Source of the DNA: Strongylocentrotus purpuratus
Taxonomy: Eukaryota > Echinodermata > Echinoidea > Camarodonta > Strongylocentrotidae
DNA length: 64,000 nucleotides
NCBI RefSeq assembly: GCF_000002235.5
Contig: NW_022145610.1
Coordinates: 32,881,807-32,945,806, forward strand
Direction: 5' to 3'
The notes under the pieces are model-generated. The model did not search any database. It was not told the DNA's origin and saw nothing but the letters and a program-made list of their open reading frames with translations. The position numbers and the translations under genes are program-made. Below, piece after piece: positions 34,301-44,164 of the stretch. Numbering within the stretch: position 1 is the first letter of the stretch; each line of letters begins with the position of its first letter.

Positions 34301-36528
34301 TTTAAAAAACTTTAAGCATAATATTAGTATTACATACATGTAAATGTACATGTATATTTGGATTTTTATTTTAGGCCAATATCAGAGCTTTTTCTTCTTC
34401 TTCTAGTCACCAGTGCAAGTACTGTCCTCTGGGTAAAGTGCTTTCATACTTTTGTGCAGTTAGTTCTGTGACTGTGAGCTGGTGTGCCATGCTACTCCAG
34501 AGTCCTGTCATTCTAACCACTATTCATTATTTTACCAGGAATTTGTGACAATTTCCTGATAATCTGATGTCAAAAAATAACTTCACAATTAATTTAAGGC
34601 TGCAGCACTACAAATAGTAAGGTGGTGTGCCCATAGTTTGCACGTAACTTAAAGATAAACTTGAGTACTGGTAATGCGATTGCATTATGAAAGAAAAGTT
34701 GATCATATAGCATGTAAGTAATGGTGTGTAATGCAAGGTTCTAGAGTCATCAAAATCATCATAAATTTGGCAGAGTCTTGGTAAAGTAACAATCACTTAC
34801 ACAGAAAGATGTATATGGGACAACACACATGGTGTCGGGGCTAGTACTACCCTGATTTCCTTATCTTTCTATGCTCATTACTCAGCCAGTATACATTTTC
34901 TTCCAAAATTGTTTGGCACATGACATTTATTTGTAATCTTGAACATTCAGTGTAAGTTTCGTTAGATTCTGTGAGAATTCATTTTATTTTTTTACCAGAA
35001 CTCAAGTTTATCTTTAAGTTCGCTATCTCAAAAAGTGGTAAGATTTCGAAAATCTGATATCATTAATGGAAAGAGGAACATCAAATTACCCAGATACAGA
35101 ATTTTTTCTGGAATTCGGTGTAAAATTATGAAAATATTGACAAAAGAGCAGCAAATTTTGCAGTCATTTGCGTCTGTTGACTCTGTTCCAAAAATTATTA
35201 ACTTATCGGATATAGTATAAGCGATAAGGGTCTGGAAATTTTCCGTTTTGAGAGCAGATATCCTCAAAATTGTATACATGTAAGAAGTGATACCAACTGA
35301 TACTATGATATGCCTCGTTGACACTTGCCCGCATTTTGGTTTGCGCATAGTTTGCGCATAGACACATACTCTTGCGTGCCAATGCGGGAAGTATTTGTGG
35401 TAGCGGGAGGATGCGGGCCGTGCGTGAAATGCATGACAGAATTTTAAAAACGTTCAAAATTTGGGCACAACAATTTTGTTTGACAACGTTCGTGAACACT
35501 TCGTGAACTATGCGCACCCTATATGATACCTAGTCGTGCCAGTGCGCGCTGATGCGTGTATGTTCACGACTAGTTAACAACTACTTTGCTCACGATTTGC
35601 GGCTTTTGCGCACTGGCTGCACATACTTTTTGGCAGTGCATATGCCATATGTCATGCGCATAGTCTATGAATGCGTGTCCTGGTGGTTACGCATTCCGTG
35701 AACTATTCGTAAATTAGACGTGACCCTGCGTGGCGTGCTGTGCCCAAAGTAAGGTCTTGGTGTTTTTAAGACTTTTTTAGTTGCAGCGTGCACGCCGATC
35801 GAACATCAAATTTTTAGATCGCGATATCTCCAGAATCCTTTGACAATGAATTTTCTACTTCTAGTTGAACCAATTTGTAGTAAAATACTTTGCCATTCAG
35901 GCATTTGTTAATAATTGAAATAAATGAATTTGTGTAGAATATGAGAAATCATAAGATGGAACAGATCTAGTCTATCACATTTTCTAACGTAGACCTCTAG
36001 TAACAGTAACATTCTCAAAATCTCTGCGAGCGTTGGTTACCCCTTCGACCCTTTATAATACAATTAACTAGAAATTTATACAAATGGTCCAACAAATTTT
36101 GAGAATTACAAGGCAAGCCATGTAAGAATAGTCTAAAAACTAAATTAGGTTGAAAATGATTGTGCACACCATCATGTGATCTTGTGATTATACCACTACC
36201 CGCATTATAATGTACAGTCTACGAAGCCGGGTGCACAGCGATCATGTGATGCCGGGAACGTTCGCTATGTACATGTAGCCGCTAGCTGCTCCGCCCAGCT
36301 TAACCGAGTCACGAAGCTACTTGCGAATACATCCATTCCGGGCTATGTTCCGGCCAAAAAGTCAATGAAGCCATTGAAAAATCCACATGGAATGATAAAT
36401 TACAAATTACATGAGAGTTAAGCTTTAAAATAAGATATAAACTCACGTTTTCTGGCTTCTGCAACCCTGTCGGCTGCCCTCTTTTCTGCCTGCAAGAGCT
36501 GCTGGATTCCTGGTGTCTGTGCGGCCAT
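31232..36528 (-). CDS. ATP6V1G: V-type proton ATPase subunit G (three exons, complete)
   Basis: Exons 36528-36447, 32861-32761 and 31399-31232 join in phase to 116 residues, close to the usual ~118. The N-terminus MAAQTPGIQQLLQAEKRAAD and the stretch ARKRKARRLKQAKEEAQQEI are the hallmark of subunit G. The C-terminal third ends with LFEMVFDIKPELHQN, equivalent to the family's 'L..V.DI.PE.H.N'. Subunit G pairs with subunit E as a long helical peripheral stalk of the cytosolic V1 sector, holding the catalytic A/B ring against rotation while protons are pumped into lysosomes, endosomes and other organelles. Nearly the whole product is a charged helix, as expected. All splice sites are GT-AG. Intron 1 holds a hAT-like element and LINE debris; intron 2 holds an antisense recombinase fragment. 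Vertebrate isoforms G1-G3 cannot be distinguished. Confidence 0.95.
32062..32320 (+). pseudogene. N-terminal fragment of a Crypton-like/DUF3504 recombinase-derived protein
   Basis: An 85-residue plus-strand frame, antisense within intron 2 of the V-ATPase G gene. DSADSKNTKYAVKYGIKIFE, then RLPNADLDKILQKFYAGCRQ and GDYYSKM, follow the pattern of the core-binding N-terminal domain of Crypton-type tyrosine recombinases and the related DUF3504 proteins (ZMYM/QRICH1/KCTD1 relatives). These use the pattern 'S-x-N-T...F..F......L..L...F....R...G..Y'. The catalytic Arg/His/Tyr part is missing. The frame ends at TAA, though donor-like GTGAGT follows at 32333. Upstream, TTATATAAG at about 31860 and a 200-nt leader look like a promoter. 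It may be a 5' exon of a spliced element or a truncated copy. Confidence 0.5.
32371..32536. repeat. Long inverted repeat (75-80-bp arms) next to the recombinase fragment
   Basis: The left arm from ATATATTGACTGC through GGGAAACTCACAACCTGCTA to GACCCC is mirrored by the right arm from GGGGTC through TAGCAGGTTGTGAGTTTCCC to GCAGTCAATATAT. The arms meet at a ~10-nt CGCGGCGCAAGCG centre, with a few mismatches. It starts 50 bp after the recombinase frame and may be an end of the same element or an independent foldback. Confidence 0.75.
32761..32861 (-). CDS. ATP6V1G: V-ATPase G exon 2
   Basis: Acceptor CATGCAG, donor GTAAAA after CAACAAAAG. The 101 nt complete the split Arg codon and encode KARRLKQAKEEAQQEIEAYK and the charged helix up to DIQQK. 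It leaves in phase 0. Confidence 0.95.
33138..33768. mobile_element. hAT-like non-autonomous element with nested LINE fragment
   Basis: The left end TAGTGCTGTAGTCA and right end TGTTACAGCACTA are inverted repeats, and the flanks AAAAAGAC and AAAAAAAC are an 8-bp duplication with one difference, as in hAT transposons. Subterminal copies of CGTTTAACCG and CCGTCCGGT occur near both ends. Poly-T runs fill the interior. A reverse-transcriptase scrap lies inside (33452-33550). It sits in intron 1 of the V-ATPase G gene. Confidence 0.65.
33452..33550 (+). mobile_element. LINE reverse-transcriptase fragment inside the hAT-like element
   Basis: The plus strand encodes TQGSVLGPLLFLIYINDLTH, the 'GxPQGSxLGPLLFxxYINDL' motif of LINE reverse transcriptases, starting mid-motif and soon ending in a stop. 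Only about 30 residues remain. Confidence 0.7.
34168..34300 (-). mobile_element. LINE fragment: C-terminal RT-ORF end
   Basis: The minus strand reads SDWNNLPPKIIDSNSIYTLI followed by QNEIG and a stop, the typical closing block of LINE ORFs. Upstream residues (FKRDDLSDIFKERFHLQEVL) are degenerate. In intron 1 of the V-ATPase gene. Confidence 0.6.
35300..35770. mobile_element. Compositionally distinct TGCG-rich segment, probable transposon remnant
   Basis: This ~470-bp patch is rich in GCGCATAG, GTGAACTATGCGCA, GTGCGCGCTGATGCGT and similar words, unlike the AT-rich intron around it. The left side (ATGCCTCGTTGACAC) resembles the terminus of the MITE at 13666. A matching right end was not found. 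Confidence 0.4.
36447..36528 (-). CDS. ATP6V1G: V-ATPase G exon 1
   Basis: ATG at 36528-36526 opens MAAQTPGIQQLLQAEKRAAD and continues to ARK. The donor GTGAGT follows one base into the next codon. The initiator Met, followed by A-x-Q-x-x-G-I-Q-Q-L-L, is the family's normal start. Confidence 0.95.
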
Positions 36529-37536
36529 TTTGGATTTTGATGAACTCTCTTCGTTCATCATCGCGATTACGCAATCAGTTCAAAGTATTCAAGCGTGCAG
36601 TACGTGTAGGTTATGATACCGGTATTGAAAACACGGTGTCTGTCACATTAATTTTAATTAATCCCTTTTAAGTCAAAGCCTTTTTCTCCCAGTGTCTCTA
36701 AAAATGTGTGTATAATCGTCAAATTTGTGGGTATAACTTTGAGAGAAAAACAGAGGAAATGATGATGTGAATACACCCAATTAATCTCAGTAACTTGAAT
36801 GGAGATTGAAACTACAGGTTCGCGTCAGGTTTCCTGGCCTAAGGCCCATATAACTCATCATCACTAAGTGGTGAGAAAAAAAAAAACATCAACAACTATC
36901 TATCCGATTTCCTGCTTGGCATCAGCTGGGTATACCCAGGAGTTCCAACACATTGTTATACCCAATATGTTGTAAAGTTATGGCATCAGGGAATTGTCAC
37001 ATAATATCATACTTGCCTGTAAAATAATAAACAGTACGTGGTTGGAATGACAGGACTCAGGAGTAGCTCTGTTTTCAGCCTAATATATATGTAATATTAG
37101 CTTTATAGTTTTAATGTTTAAAAGAGATTATCTTCCAAAGGTCGAAGGAACCACTACGGGGGACAAAATGTCCAGTCAAGGCCGGATCGAGGTGAGGGAA
37201 GGAGCGGCTCATAAATCGGACATGGACTATTTCGAGGATCTCTATAGCGCTCAAATCCATGACAAACCAATGTGTTCATATACAATCCTCTAAAAGTAGA
37301 CACAAGTCATACAGGACTTTTTACTGATATTATCACCATTGATATTTGGAAATATCAGAGGAAGAAACACAAAAAGAAGATCGTTACTGAACATGTCCAG
37401 TTCCCAATCTTTCTTCCCACCCGCCCCCCCCCCCACTTTTTTTCTCCTATTCTCATTCGCAACTTTCCTCTCAATCCTCTGGTCCGTCACTGTCTTTCCA
37501 CCTAGTTCCCTTTACTAACCTCCCCTTCCCGCGGCT
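36529..37536. other. V-ATPase G 5' flank
   Basis: Contains the presumed promoter and 5' UTR of the V-ATPase G gene. No TATA box is evident in the first 100 bp. A C-run lies at 37426-37434. No other gene seen. Confidence 0.45.
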
Positions 37537-37541
37537 CGTGC

Positions 37542-37559
37542 TCCCCCCCCCCCCCCCCC

Positions 37560-37616
<57 letters not shown>

Positions 37617-37650
37617 GTCTCTCTCTCTCTCTCTCTCTTTCTCTCTTTCT
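37542..37650. repeat. Poly-C run plus CT microsatellite
   Basis: C18 at about 37543-37560, then (CT)n to 37611 and again to about 37638. Confidence 0.9.
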
Positions 37651-37989
37651 ATCCATGGTCCATATCTCTATTAAAGCGTATCTTTCTTTCTTTCCTGTAT
37701 TTCCTAGTCTCCAACCATCTCTCGAATTGTTTTTTTTTCCGCCGATGCTTAATTTGCTCTCTATATAAGTAACTGCAGGGATGTTGTCCTAGACACAGAA
37801 AAGGAACGCACTCAAACTGCTGTGGAAATGGATAATTGAAAATAATCATGAATTTATCGATTTTCATGAATCTGCTCGTTTCATTAAAAACACAAAACAC
37901 GGAGAGGGCCTTCATTCAATTTCAGTCACATAAGTTTGTTTTACTGGAGTGTAAGATAAAACCGATCTATGATTGGACAATATCGTGAG

Positions 37990-37999
37990 GTCACGTGAT
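37990..37999. promoter_or_regulatory. GTCACGTGAT E-box/CLEAR-like site upstream of V-ATPase G
   Basis: Matches nine of ten bases of the vertebrate CLEAR element GTCACGTGAC bound by TFEB/MiT factors, which control V-ATPase genes. It is 1.46 kb from the start codon, so its relevance is uncertain. Confidence 0.3.
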
Positions 38000-38239
38000 A
38001 GGTTATGTACGCCAGCGGTACTGCATGTCGGTCTATGTAAAGCCGCTTACCTCCTACTATCAACAGATCTTTGACAAAACATGGAGACGTCTCACTATGT
38101 GATTTTAGAATATTCACTGCCAAAGTGATGGATGCGCTTCATGCATACCTTTTCGGCTTGCCTTCTTGTAATGAATACTATCTTCCACCTTTGTCATAAT
38201 AATAGTACCGCTAGTGCATTTTAATGAATTATGATTACA

Positions 38240-38628
38240 TATCAATGTCTTTTTTCTGTTCTTTTTTCTGTTCTTTCTTGGTCATGTAATTTGTTACGTC
38301 TTCTTGTTTACAGTCATTACGTGTTTTAATAAATGTTCTCTGTTGGCCACTATTCTTCTTTCATTGATTATGTATTTCATATTTTGTTCACACTCATTAT
38401 TATCTGAGGGATCCACAATTTACAAGCTCTGCTTTTCAGTGGACCTCTCCATTTCCTCAAAATATAAATACAGTTAAATTTTTTGTCTTCCTAAAATGTA
38501 TAAATTATTATTAAGATTTGTTTATTACCAATGTAACTATGTTTTGTATACATTTTACATTGTATTCGTTATCATGTATTGTATTTTGTTGGAAATGAAA
38601 AAATAAAAATGAATGAATGAATGAATGT
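38240..38628 (+). mobile_element. Probable LINE 3' UTR with (GAAT)n tail
   Basis: The right end reads GTTGGAAATGAAAAAATAAA followed by ATGAATGAATGAATGAATG. An AATAAA signal followed by a tetranucleotide repeat is a common LINE 3' end. No coding sequence is attached. Confidence 0.4.
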
Positions 38629-38714
38629 GAAGTGACTGTTATTTTGAATAGTGCCCTCTCTTGTTAAGCTGAGAATACTTGAATCAGGTTGAGAGTTGTA
38701 GGTAAAGATGTTGG

Positions 38715-38754
38715 GGTTACACCATAGAGATATATATATCTCTATGGGTTACAC
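38715..38754. mobile_element. 24-bp palindromic insertion with 8-bp target duplication
   Basis: Positions 38723-38746 form a perfect palindrome beginning CATAGAGATATA. It is flanked on both sides by GGTTACAC (38715-38722 and 38747-38754). The ends are identical to those of the 37-bp insertion at 39740. The whole element is no more than two terminal repeats back to back. Confidence 0.75.
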
Positions 38755-39434
38755 CCTGTATATCTATCAAAAGAATTTTTAAAAAATGTTGCTATTGTTT
38801 GTGGTATTGTAACGGGTGGTCAACTTTGGCAAAGTTACATGCAATTTTCTCAAGTTAGCTCATTGATGACTGACAGACGATGTCACAAGGGGAATGAGAT
38901 CTAGAGGTTTTTTGAAAAACAAATATTTAAAATTATTAAAACAAATATTTAAAAATCTATGAAACAAATTCAGAAGTTTACATATCAAAATATGAGATGT
39001 ATGCAGGACTGCACACCAACAGGAATACACTTGTATTTCGATGTCATGGGCCCTTAAAGACGCCCCTATAGTTTACTCTACACGAGGGTTAAAGCCAACT
39101 AAAGAAAGGCCCTTTTAACGGACGACCTCCCCAATACTCCCCTATTATGTTTTGTTTACTTCACTGTCCACCCCGGACCCCTGCAAGAGGCCCCAATAAT
39201 TGTTGAAGCATCCATTGATTTGTTGTGCTTTAGAACCTTCTTTACCTTACATCAAAAACAACAAATTATAATATAACTGCTGAAATTTGAAAAAAATATG
39301 ATTATATTTTAATATCTGGCCAAAACATTTGAATTTTATGTAAACAATTATGTGGATCGAGTTTCTTATCAAACTTGATTTTATATAATGTATGGGGTGT
39401 ATTGATATTCTCTTTGCTTGTCTCTTTCTGACTC

Positions 39435-39436
<2 letters not shown>

Positions 39437-39473
<37 letters not shown>
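39437..39473. repeat. CT microsatellite
   Basis: A (CT)n run; a poly-C run follows at about 39619-39633. Confidence 0.9.
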
Positions 39474-39480
<7 letters not shown>

Positions 39481-39731
39481 ATACCCTTCGGCAACGCTTT
39501 CCATGTTGTTATCTATTAACGTTGCAATAGGGGAAAATGTTGGCTGGCCGCCCATCTTTTAGAATTTAGACAATCCTTGATCCGCCCATTGGGGTCGGTT
39601 GTGTAATGAAGTCAAACACCCCCCCCCCCCCCCACCCGATCAAAAGCTGGACAATAACAGGAAACTATTGCCGTTGGAGAAGGTCGCATACTTTGAACTT
39701 GGATTTGCACAATTTTACCGCAATGATGTAA

Positions 39732-39784
39732 TACACGCTCATAGAGATATATAACTACTAACACTATATCTCTATGTACACGCT
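39732..39784. mobile_element. 37-bp insertion with the same ends and 8-bp target duplication
   Basis: Positions 39740-39776 begin CATAGAGATATA and end TATATCTCTATG (exact reverse complement), with a 13-nt spacer. TACACGCT occurs at 39732-39739 and again at 39777-39784. The 8-bp duplication is typical of hAT transposases; no such enzyme is encoded nearby. Confidence 0.8.
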
Positions 39785-39866
39785 ATACATCACTACCGTG
39801 AACAGCGTATTTACACAATTCATAGGATGTACGACTTATTTACAGTTGACCGTGTTCGTACGAAGA

Positions 39867-40144
39867 CCATTTTCGTAATGTAATCAATGCTAAGCGCAAT
39901 GTCACAAATTAATTCATTTGCCTGTTATGAATAGTTGTATTTCAATAGTCAGAATACGAATTGCATACATTCCTTGTTACTAGGTAGACAAACATTATGG
40001 CTTGTCCTACCAAACAACGTGTACTGTTGTAATTCGTATTTTAACTATTGAAATACAATTATTCGTAGCAGGTAAATGAAATCATTTGTAAATGGGCACT
40101 TAACAAAACATTTTACATCACATTTGATTACATTACGAAAATGG
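39867..40144. mobile_element. MITE, CCATTTTCGTAATGTAATCA ends (copy A)
   Basis: 21-bp terminal inverted repeats at 39867-39887 and 40124-40144 are perfect. The arms stay similar through ATTGTATTTCAATAGT and AATACGAATTRCA to the middle, so the 278-bp element can fold back along most of its length. Copy B (44362-44660) and the left half copy C (24911-25072) share the same word order. Confidence 0.85.
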
Positions 40145-40662
40145 CCTATTACACACCAATAAACCGAGTGACTATACTTGTTCACATTTAAAGCGTGTTC
40201 ATACGCAGTAGTTAATTGTCATCATAATCATCATCATATATAGTTCAATTCAATTACATTCCAATGAAAACAATACAAAGATATATACAATAGCAAACAT
40301 TTGCAATGCATAAGAAAATAAAAATAGGGAACAAAAGGGAAAAGCCAAATGGCCTTGTGGAGGCAAACAGTAGTTAAGAGATTTACATAAACAAACAAAA
40401 CTTTAAAAAGACACATACATGACAAAACATGACAGGGACATCGTTCATGGCAGGTAATACAAATGGACGTAATCATTACAAAATCATAAATTTGGAAACA
40501 GTTATAGTTAACGTTGTATAATATAATTATTGGTACAAGAATGAACCAGGCGCGGATCTAGGATTTCTTGAGGGGGGGGGGGGGGGGTGGGGCACATTTG
40601 AAATTATGCGAGCAAAATATTGGTACGTAATGGTGACACCGGCAGTGGCGAAATGAGAAAAA

Positions 40663-41160
40663 AAGCTCAGGGGTTTTGGGCAATAAATTACGGTCAGATG
40701 AGCATATTTTTTATACCTTATTTGTGATACTGGTGGGACACAAAATGGTGTGGGGTCCAGAGGGCGGAGCCCCCAGAAGCTCAGAGGTTTTACACATTAA
40801 ATTACCGTCAGATGAGTATATTTTGATACCTTATTTGTGATACTGGTAGGTCGCGAATAGGCTTGGGGTCCAGGGGGCGGGGCCCCGGAAGCTCAGGGGT
40901 TTTGGGCAATAAATTATGGTCAGATGAGCATATTTTGATACCTTATTTGTGACACTGGCAGGTCACTAATTGGTATGGGGTCCACGGGGCGGAGCCTACA
41001 GAAGCTCAGAGGTTTTAGGCATTTTATAAAGGTCAGACAAGCATGCAGGGGCCTGCCTTAGGGCCCCTGGCGGGTTCGAGGGGGCGGAGCCCCGGACGCT
41101 CATAGGTTTTAGGCATTTAATTACGGTCAGATGAACGTATTTTGATACCTTATTATTTTG
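40663..41160. repeat. ~113-bp tandem array (five units)
   Basis: Units begin AGCTCAGGGGTTTTGGGCAA or a variant at about 40663, 40778, 40890, 41003 and 41096. Each carries GGTCAGATGAGCATATTTTG and ends in a GGGGTCCAGGGGGCGGRGCC block. The last unit is shorter. It forms the left part of the element at 40547-41903. Confidence 0.8.
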
Positions 41161-41239
41161 TGAGAAAGGCAAGTTACTATTCTTTCTTTCTTTCTTTAGG
41201 AATTTGCCATTTTCCAACAAACGCATAAAAAAGTATAAT

Positions 41240-41890
41240 TTACTAAAGATTGAGGAAAAATGCCCCCCCCCCGATCTACACCTTGTTGGTGGGAAAAATC
41301 GCAACTGATCCCCCTACCTTTCTTCTTTCTCTTTTTTTTTCTTTCCCTTTCTCTCCTCTTTTCCCTTTCCTTGCTTAGTGTTTTAAGTTTGATGGGGGGG
41401 GGGGGGGGAGGGGGGGAGGCAGTTGTCCCCTCCGATCCACACGTTTTGGGCGGGATTAATCGCAACTGTTCCCCCTTCTTTTCTTCTTCCTTTTTTGTTC
41501 CCTTTTTACTCTCCTCTCCCCCCCTTTTTTTTCGGGCGGGGGGGGGGGGGGGGGGGGAGGGGTGGGGGGATGGGGAGGCAAGGGCAACTTGTTGGAGTGA
41601 AAATTACAACTGATATCCCTCTTCTTTTCTTTTCTTCTTCCTCTTTTTTCCTTCCCTTTATCTCCTCTTTTCCTTTTTTGTTTCCCTTTCCTTCCTTCAC
41701 TCTTATATTTTAAAGGGGGGAGGGTAACAGCTGGGAGGCAAGGCCCTTTCGGCCCCCCCCCCCCGATCTCCTTCTTTTCCCCCTTTTTCCTCTTCTTTCT
41801 TTCCCTTTCTCTCCTCTTTCCCTTTCCCTTCTCTCTTTCTCTCTCTCTCTCTTTTTTTTGCGGGGGGGGGGGGAGGGCCCGCTGCCCCCT
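41240..41890. repeat. ~150-bp tandem units of pyrimidine tract plus G-run
   Basis: Four diverged units, each with CAACTGATCCCC or a variant, a CTTCTTTCTCT pyrimidine tract, TTTTAAG, a long G-run and a GGAGGCAAGG-like segment. The resulting open frames (Pro/Arg/Gly/Phe-rich) are artefacts. Confidence 0.65.
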
Positions 41891-42520
41891 GGATCCGCGC
41901 CTGCCAGAATCATTGATATTTAGATTGAAGATGCTGCTTCAAGTTTCTTTTAAATAATGTTAAAGACTTGCATGTGGATATTTCAGGAGGAAAAGAGTTC
42001 CAAATAACAGGAAAATTGTTTCCTACAGATTTCAAAATATGTTTATCGTTAATGGCCAAAAGTTTAACTTGATTTCTATTCAACGTTTTACATGTAAAAA
42101 AATAAAATGATAATTGCAACAATTTTGGCATTTAATGTCGATTAAGTTCACTTAGCCTGATTGATAATAATGAGTATGACCTATGTCACCTTTCACCCTA
42201 ATCCATTATTATCGTGGTATCCGTGGCATATATTTTGCCCTCCAGCTAATCATAGGTATACTGCTTGATGAGTAATAATGTCATTAGTGTATTTTTAGAG
42301 TATCTTATCATTTTCCATGGAATGTGTTCTCAATTGAAAAGGCAATACTGCGATCATTGCCCGGGCATATGTAAGTCAAAGGTCAGTTCCCGATAATTTG
42401 ATCTTTTTAATCAACAAAACATCTTTGATCAACTAATCTCTTCAATCAACTAAATCATTCTTTCAATAGAATCACACGTGAGTTAAATTGAAGAAAACGT
42501 GATTGATATCCAGCCTACAT

Positions 42521-43873
42521 CAGTGGCGGATCCAGGGGGGCGGGGGGCCCGGGGAAAAAATCATGTAAAATCACGTGATTTTTACCTTTTTTGGGGGTTG
42601 GGCCCCCCCCCCTGGCGCTCAAGGGGGGGGGGGGGGGGGGTGCAAATTGAATTTTTTTTTGAGGATCAAAAAAAAAATGTGCTCACTACCCCCCCCCCCC
42701 CCTCCCCCCCCCACCCCCCACTGAGCGACTTTTTGGCCGGCGCGTTTTTGAAATTTTCGGGAGCAAAAAAAAAAAAAAAAAAAAAAAAAAATTGTGCTCT
42801 GTACTCCCCCCCCCCGTATCTTGTTTGTTTAGTTGTGAAGATACACCGGGGGGCATATGTGAACGTGCCCCCAGTACGGAAAAAGCAACTACAAAATGGC
42901 CAAACAAAAATAAACGAGGTATTAAAAATTTTGACAAAAAGGAGGAAAGGGGGAAAAGGATAAAAGGTGTGAGGGGAAAAAAGTACAAAAGAAGACACGA
43001 AAAAAAAAAGGAAAGAAAGGAAATGGGGAATCATCCTTGGGCTGATGACTTTTTTCCTCGGCAGAGAATTCCTTTTTATAAAAACCCGGCCCCGCCACTT
43101 AGTGTTATTTAGGGTACGCATATGCGTGTTTCCAGCGACCCCCCCCCCCCCCTTTTCAGCAGCAAAAGTCTGGTGTGTAAAGTTAATACGGGTAGACCTT
43201 TTTCTTTTGTTACGAGCCGGATAGTTTGGGAACACGCATGGTATCCCTCCGTTCACGGAGTGGGGGGGGGGGGGGGCAGGAAAAAATCACGAGGTGATAT
43301 GATGTCTTTATTTGCTTGTCACAGATTTGTCTGGATGTGCACTCTCACACCCCATCACCCTATACAAGTTCCTGGATCTGCTCTTGAGAAGGAAGAAGGG
43401 ATAGAGAAGGACGACGAAGTAGCTTCGTAAAATTAGTTCAGTACGAAGAACAGCAATACTCTTTTCTCCATCAAATTATCTTCACTAAATACTTTTTCAG
43501 TCCGAATGCTTATATGGGAAAGGCAGAAGTTTCGGGGGGGAAATAAGAGGTAAGAGGACACTTTTTTTTTGGGGGGGGGGTGGGTGGGGGTCACAACATT
43601 TGTAAATTTGACATTTTGCTCCGTTGGGGGAGGGGGGAAGGTCATCTATTTAGGTCAGTCATTGGTATATTTTTTTTATATTTTTATTATTTTATTTTTT
43701 TTATTTTTTTTATATAAAACATAATTTTTTTTTTTTAATGGGGCCCGGGGGGGGGGGGATGTCCCTGTTTTTAGTGCATTTTTGGCGAAATGAGGGCTGA
43801 TTTTAACACATTTTGGGGGGGCCGGGGGCACGTGCCCCTAATACCTGGCCAAGAAATCCTGGATCCGCCATAG
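42521..43873. mobile_element. Second element with CAGTGGCGGATCCAGG ends
   Basis: The left end CAGTGGCGGATCCAGG and right end CCTGGATCCGCCATAG are inverted repeats with two differences near the tip. The inside is dominated by C-, G-, A- and T-homopolymers (about 42601-42790, 43141-43155, 43263-43277 and 43730-43760). No transposase. Related in its ends to 40547-41903. Confidence 0.6.
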
Positions 43874-44117
43874 ATCATTGAACTTCACTTACATAACGTT
43901 GAACTTCACTTGAACTTCACTTACATAAAGTGATTTTTTCTCTCTCTCTTTCAGACTTTGTGCCATGTAGCGTGCAATCGTGCAGCGCCTCTTCTTTGTA
44001 GCTAACTTCTGCCCATAGATGTTTTTCTTTTGTTATTCATGAGTTAGTGCGAAGCAAACAAAGTTTCTAATCGTTCTTTTATATTTGTCGCTTACGCAAG
44101 TTTGGAAGGCGTACAAT

Positions 44118-44127
44118 GACACGTGAC
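44118..44127 (+). promoter_or_regulatory. E-box (GACACGTGAC) in the HEBP-like promoter
   Basis: A CACGTG core with flanks one base off the CLEAR consensus, about ten bases upstream of the TATA box. USF, Max or MiT/TFE factors bind such sites; which applies here is unknown. Confidence 0.4.
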
Positions 44128-44135
44128 ACAAACAT

Positions 44136-44143
44136 TATATAAG
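44136..44143 (+). promoter_or_regulatory. TATA box of the HEBP-like gene
   Basis: TATATAAG about 28 bp before a plausible start site at about 44165, followed by a leader exon that ends in a good donor. Inferred from spacing. Confidence 0.55.
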
Positions 44144-44164
44144 GCCATCTCTGCGTGGAAGAGA

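Larger units (their letters stand above)
40547..41903. mobile_element. Non-autonomous element with CAGGCGCGGATCYAGG ends and internal tandem arrays
   Basis: The left end CAGGCGCGGATCTAGG is complementary to the right end CTGGATCCGCGCCTG. The CAG...CTG ends resemble hAT elements, though the 8-bp duplication is not clear (AGAATGA left, AGAATCA right). The inside is made of two tandem arrays (40663-41160 and about 41240-41890) rich in G/C runs. No transposase. Confidence 0.6.
40225..42131 (-). mobile_element. LINE 3' region on the minus strand, split by a hAT-like element
   Basis: The minus strand at 42131-41913 encodes a LINE ORF end (PVIWNSFPPEISTCKSLTLF, then KRNLKQHL). The 3' UTR continues beyond the 40547-41903 insertion, from 40546 to about 40225, and ends in a GATGATGATTATGATG repeat. 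Catalytic parts are absent, so this is a 5'-truncated copy later interrupted by a DNA element. Confidence 0.65.

Noticed and set aside
40663-41160. Possible CRISPR-like array
   Set aside because: Units are ~113-bp tandem repeats without distinct spacers, in a eukaryotic genome.
41196-41913. Arg/Lys/Gly- and Pro-rich frames
   Set aside because: Artefacts of tandem pyrimidine/G-run units.
42499-43645. Several overlapping 100-196-aa frames
   Set aside because: They cross homopolymer runs within a non-autonomous transposon and resemble no protein family.
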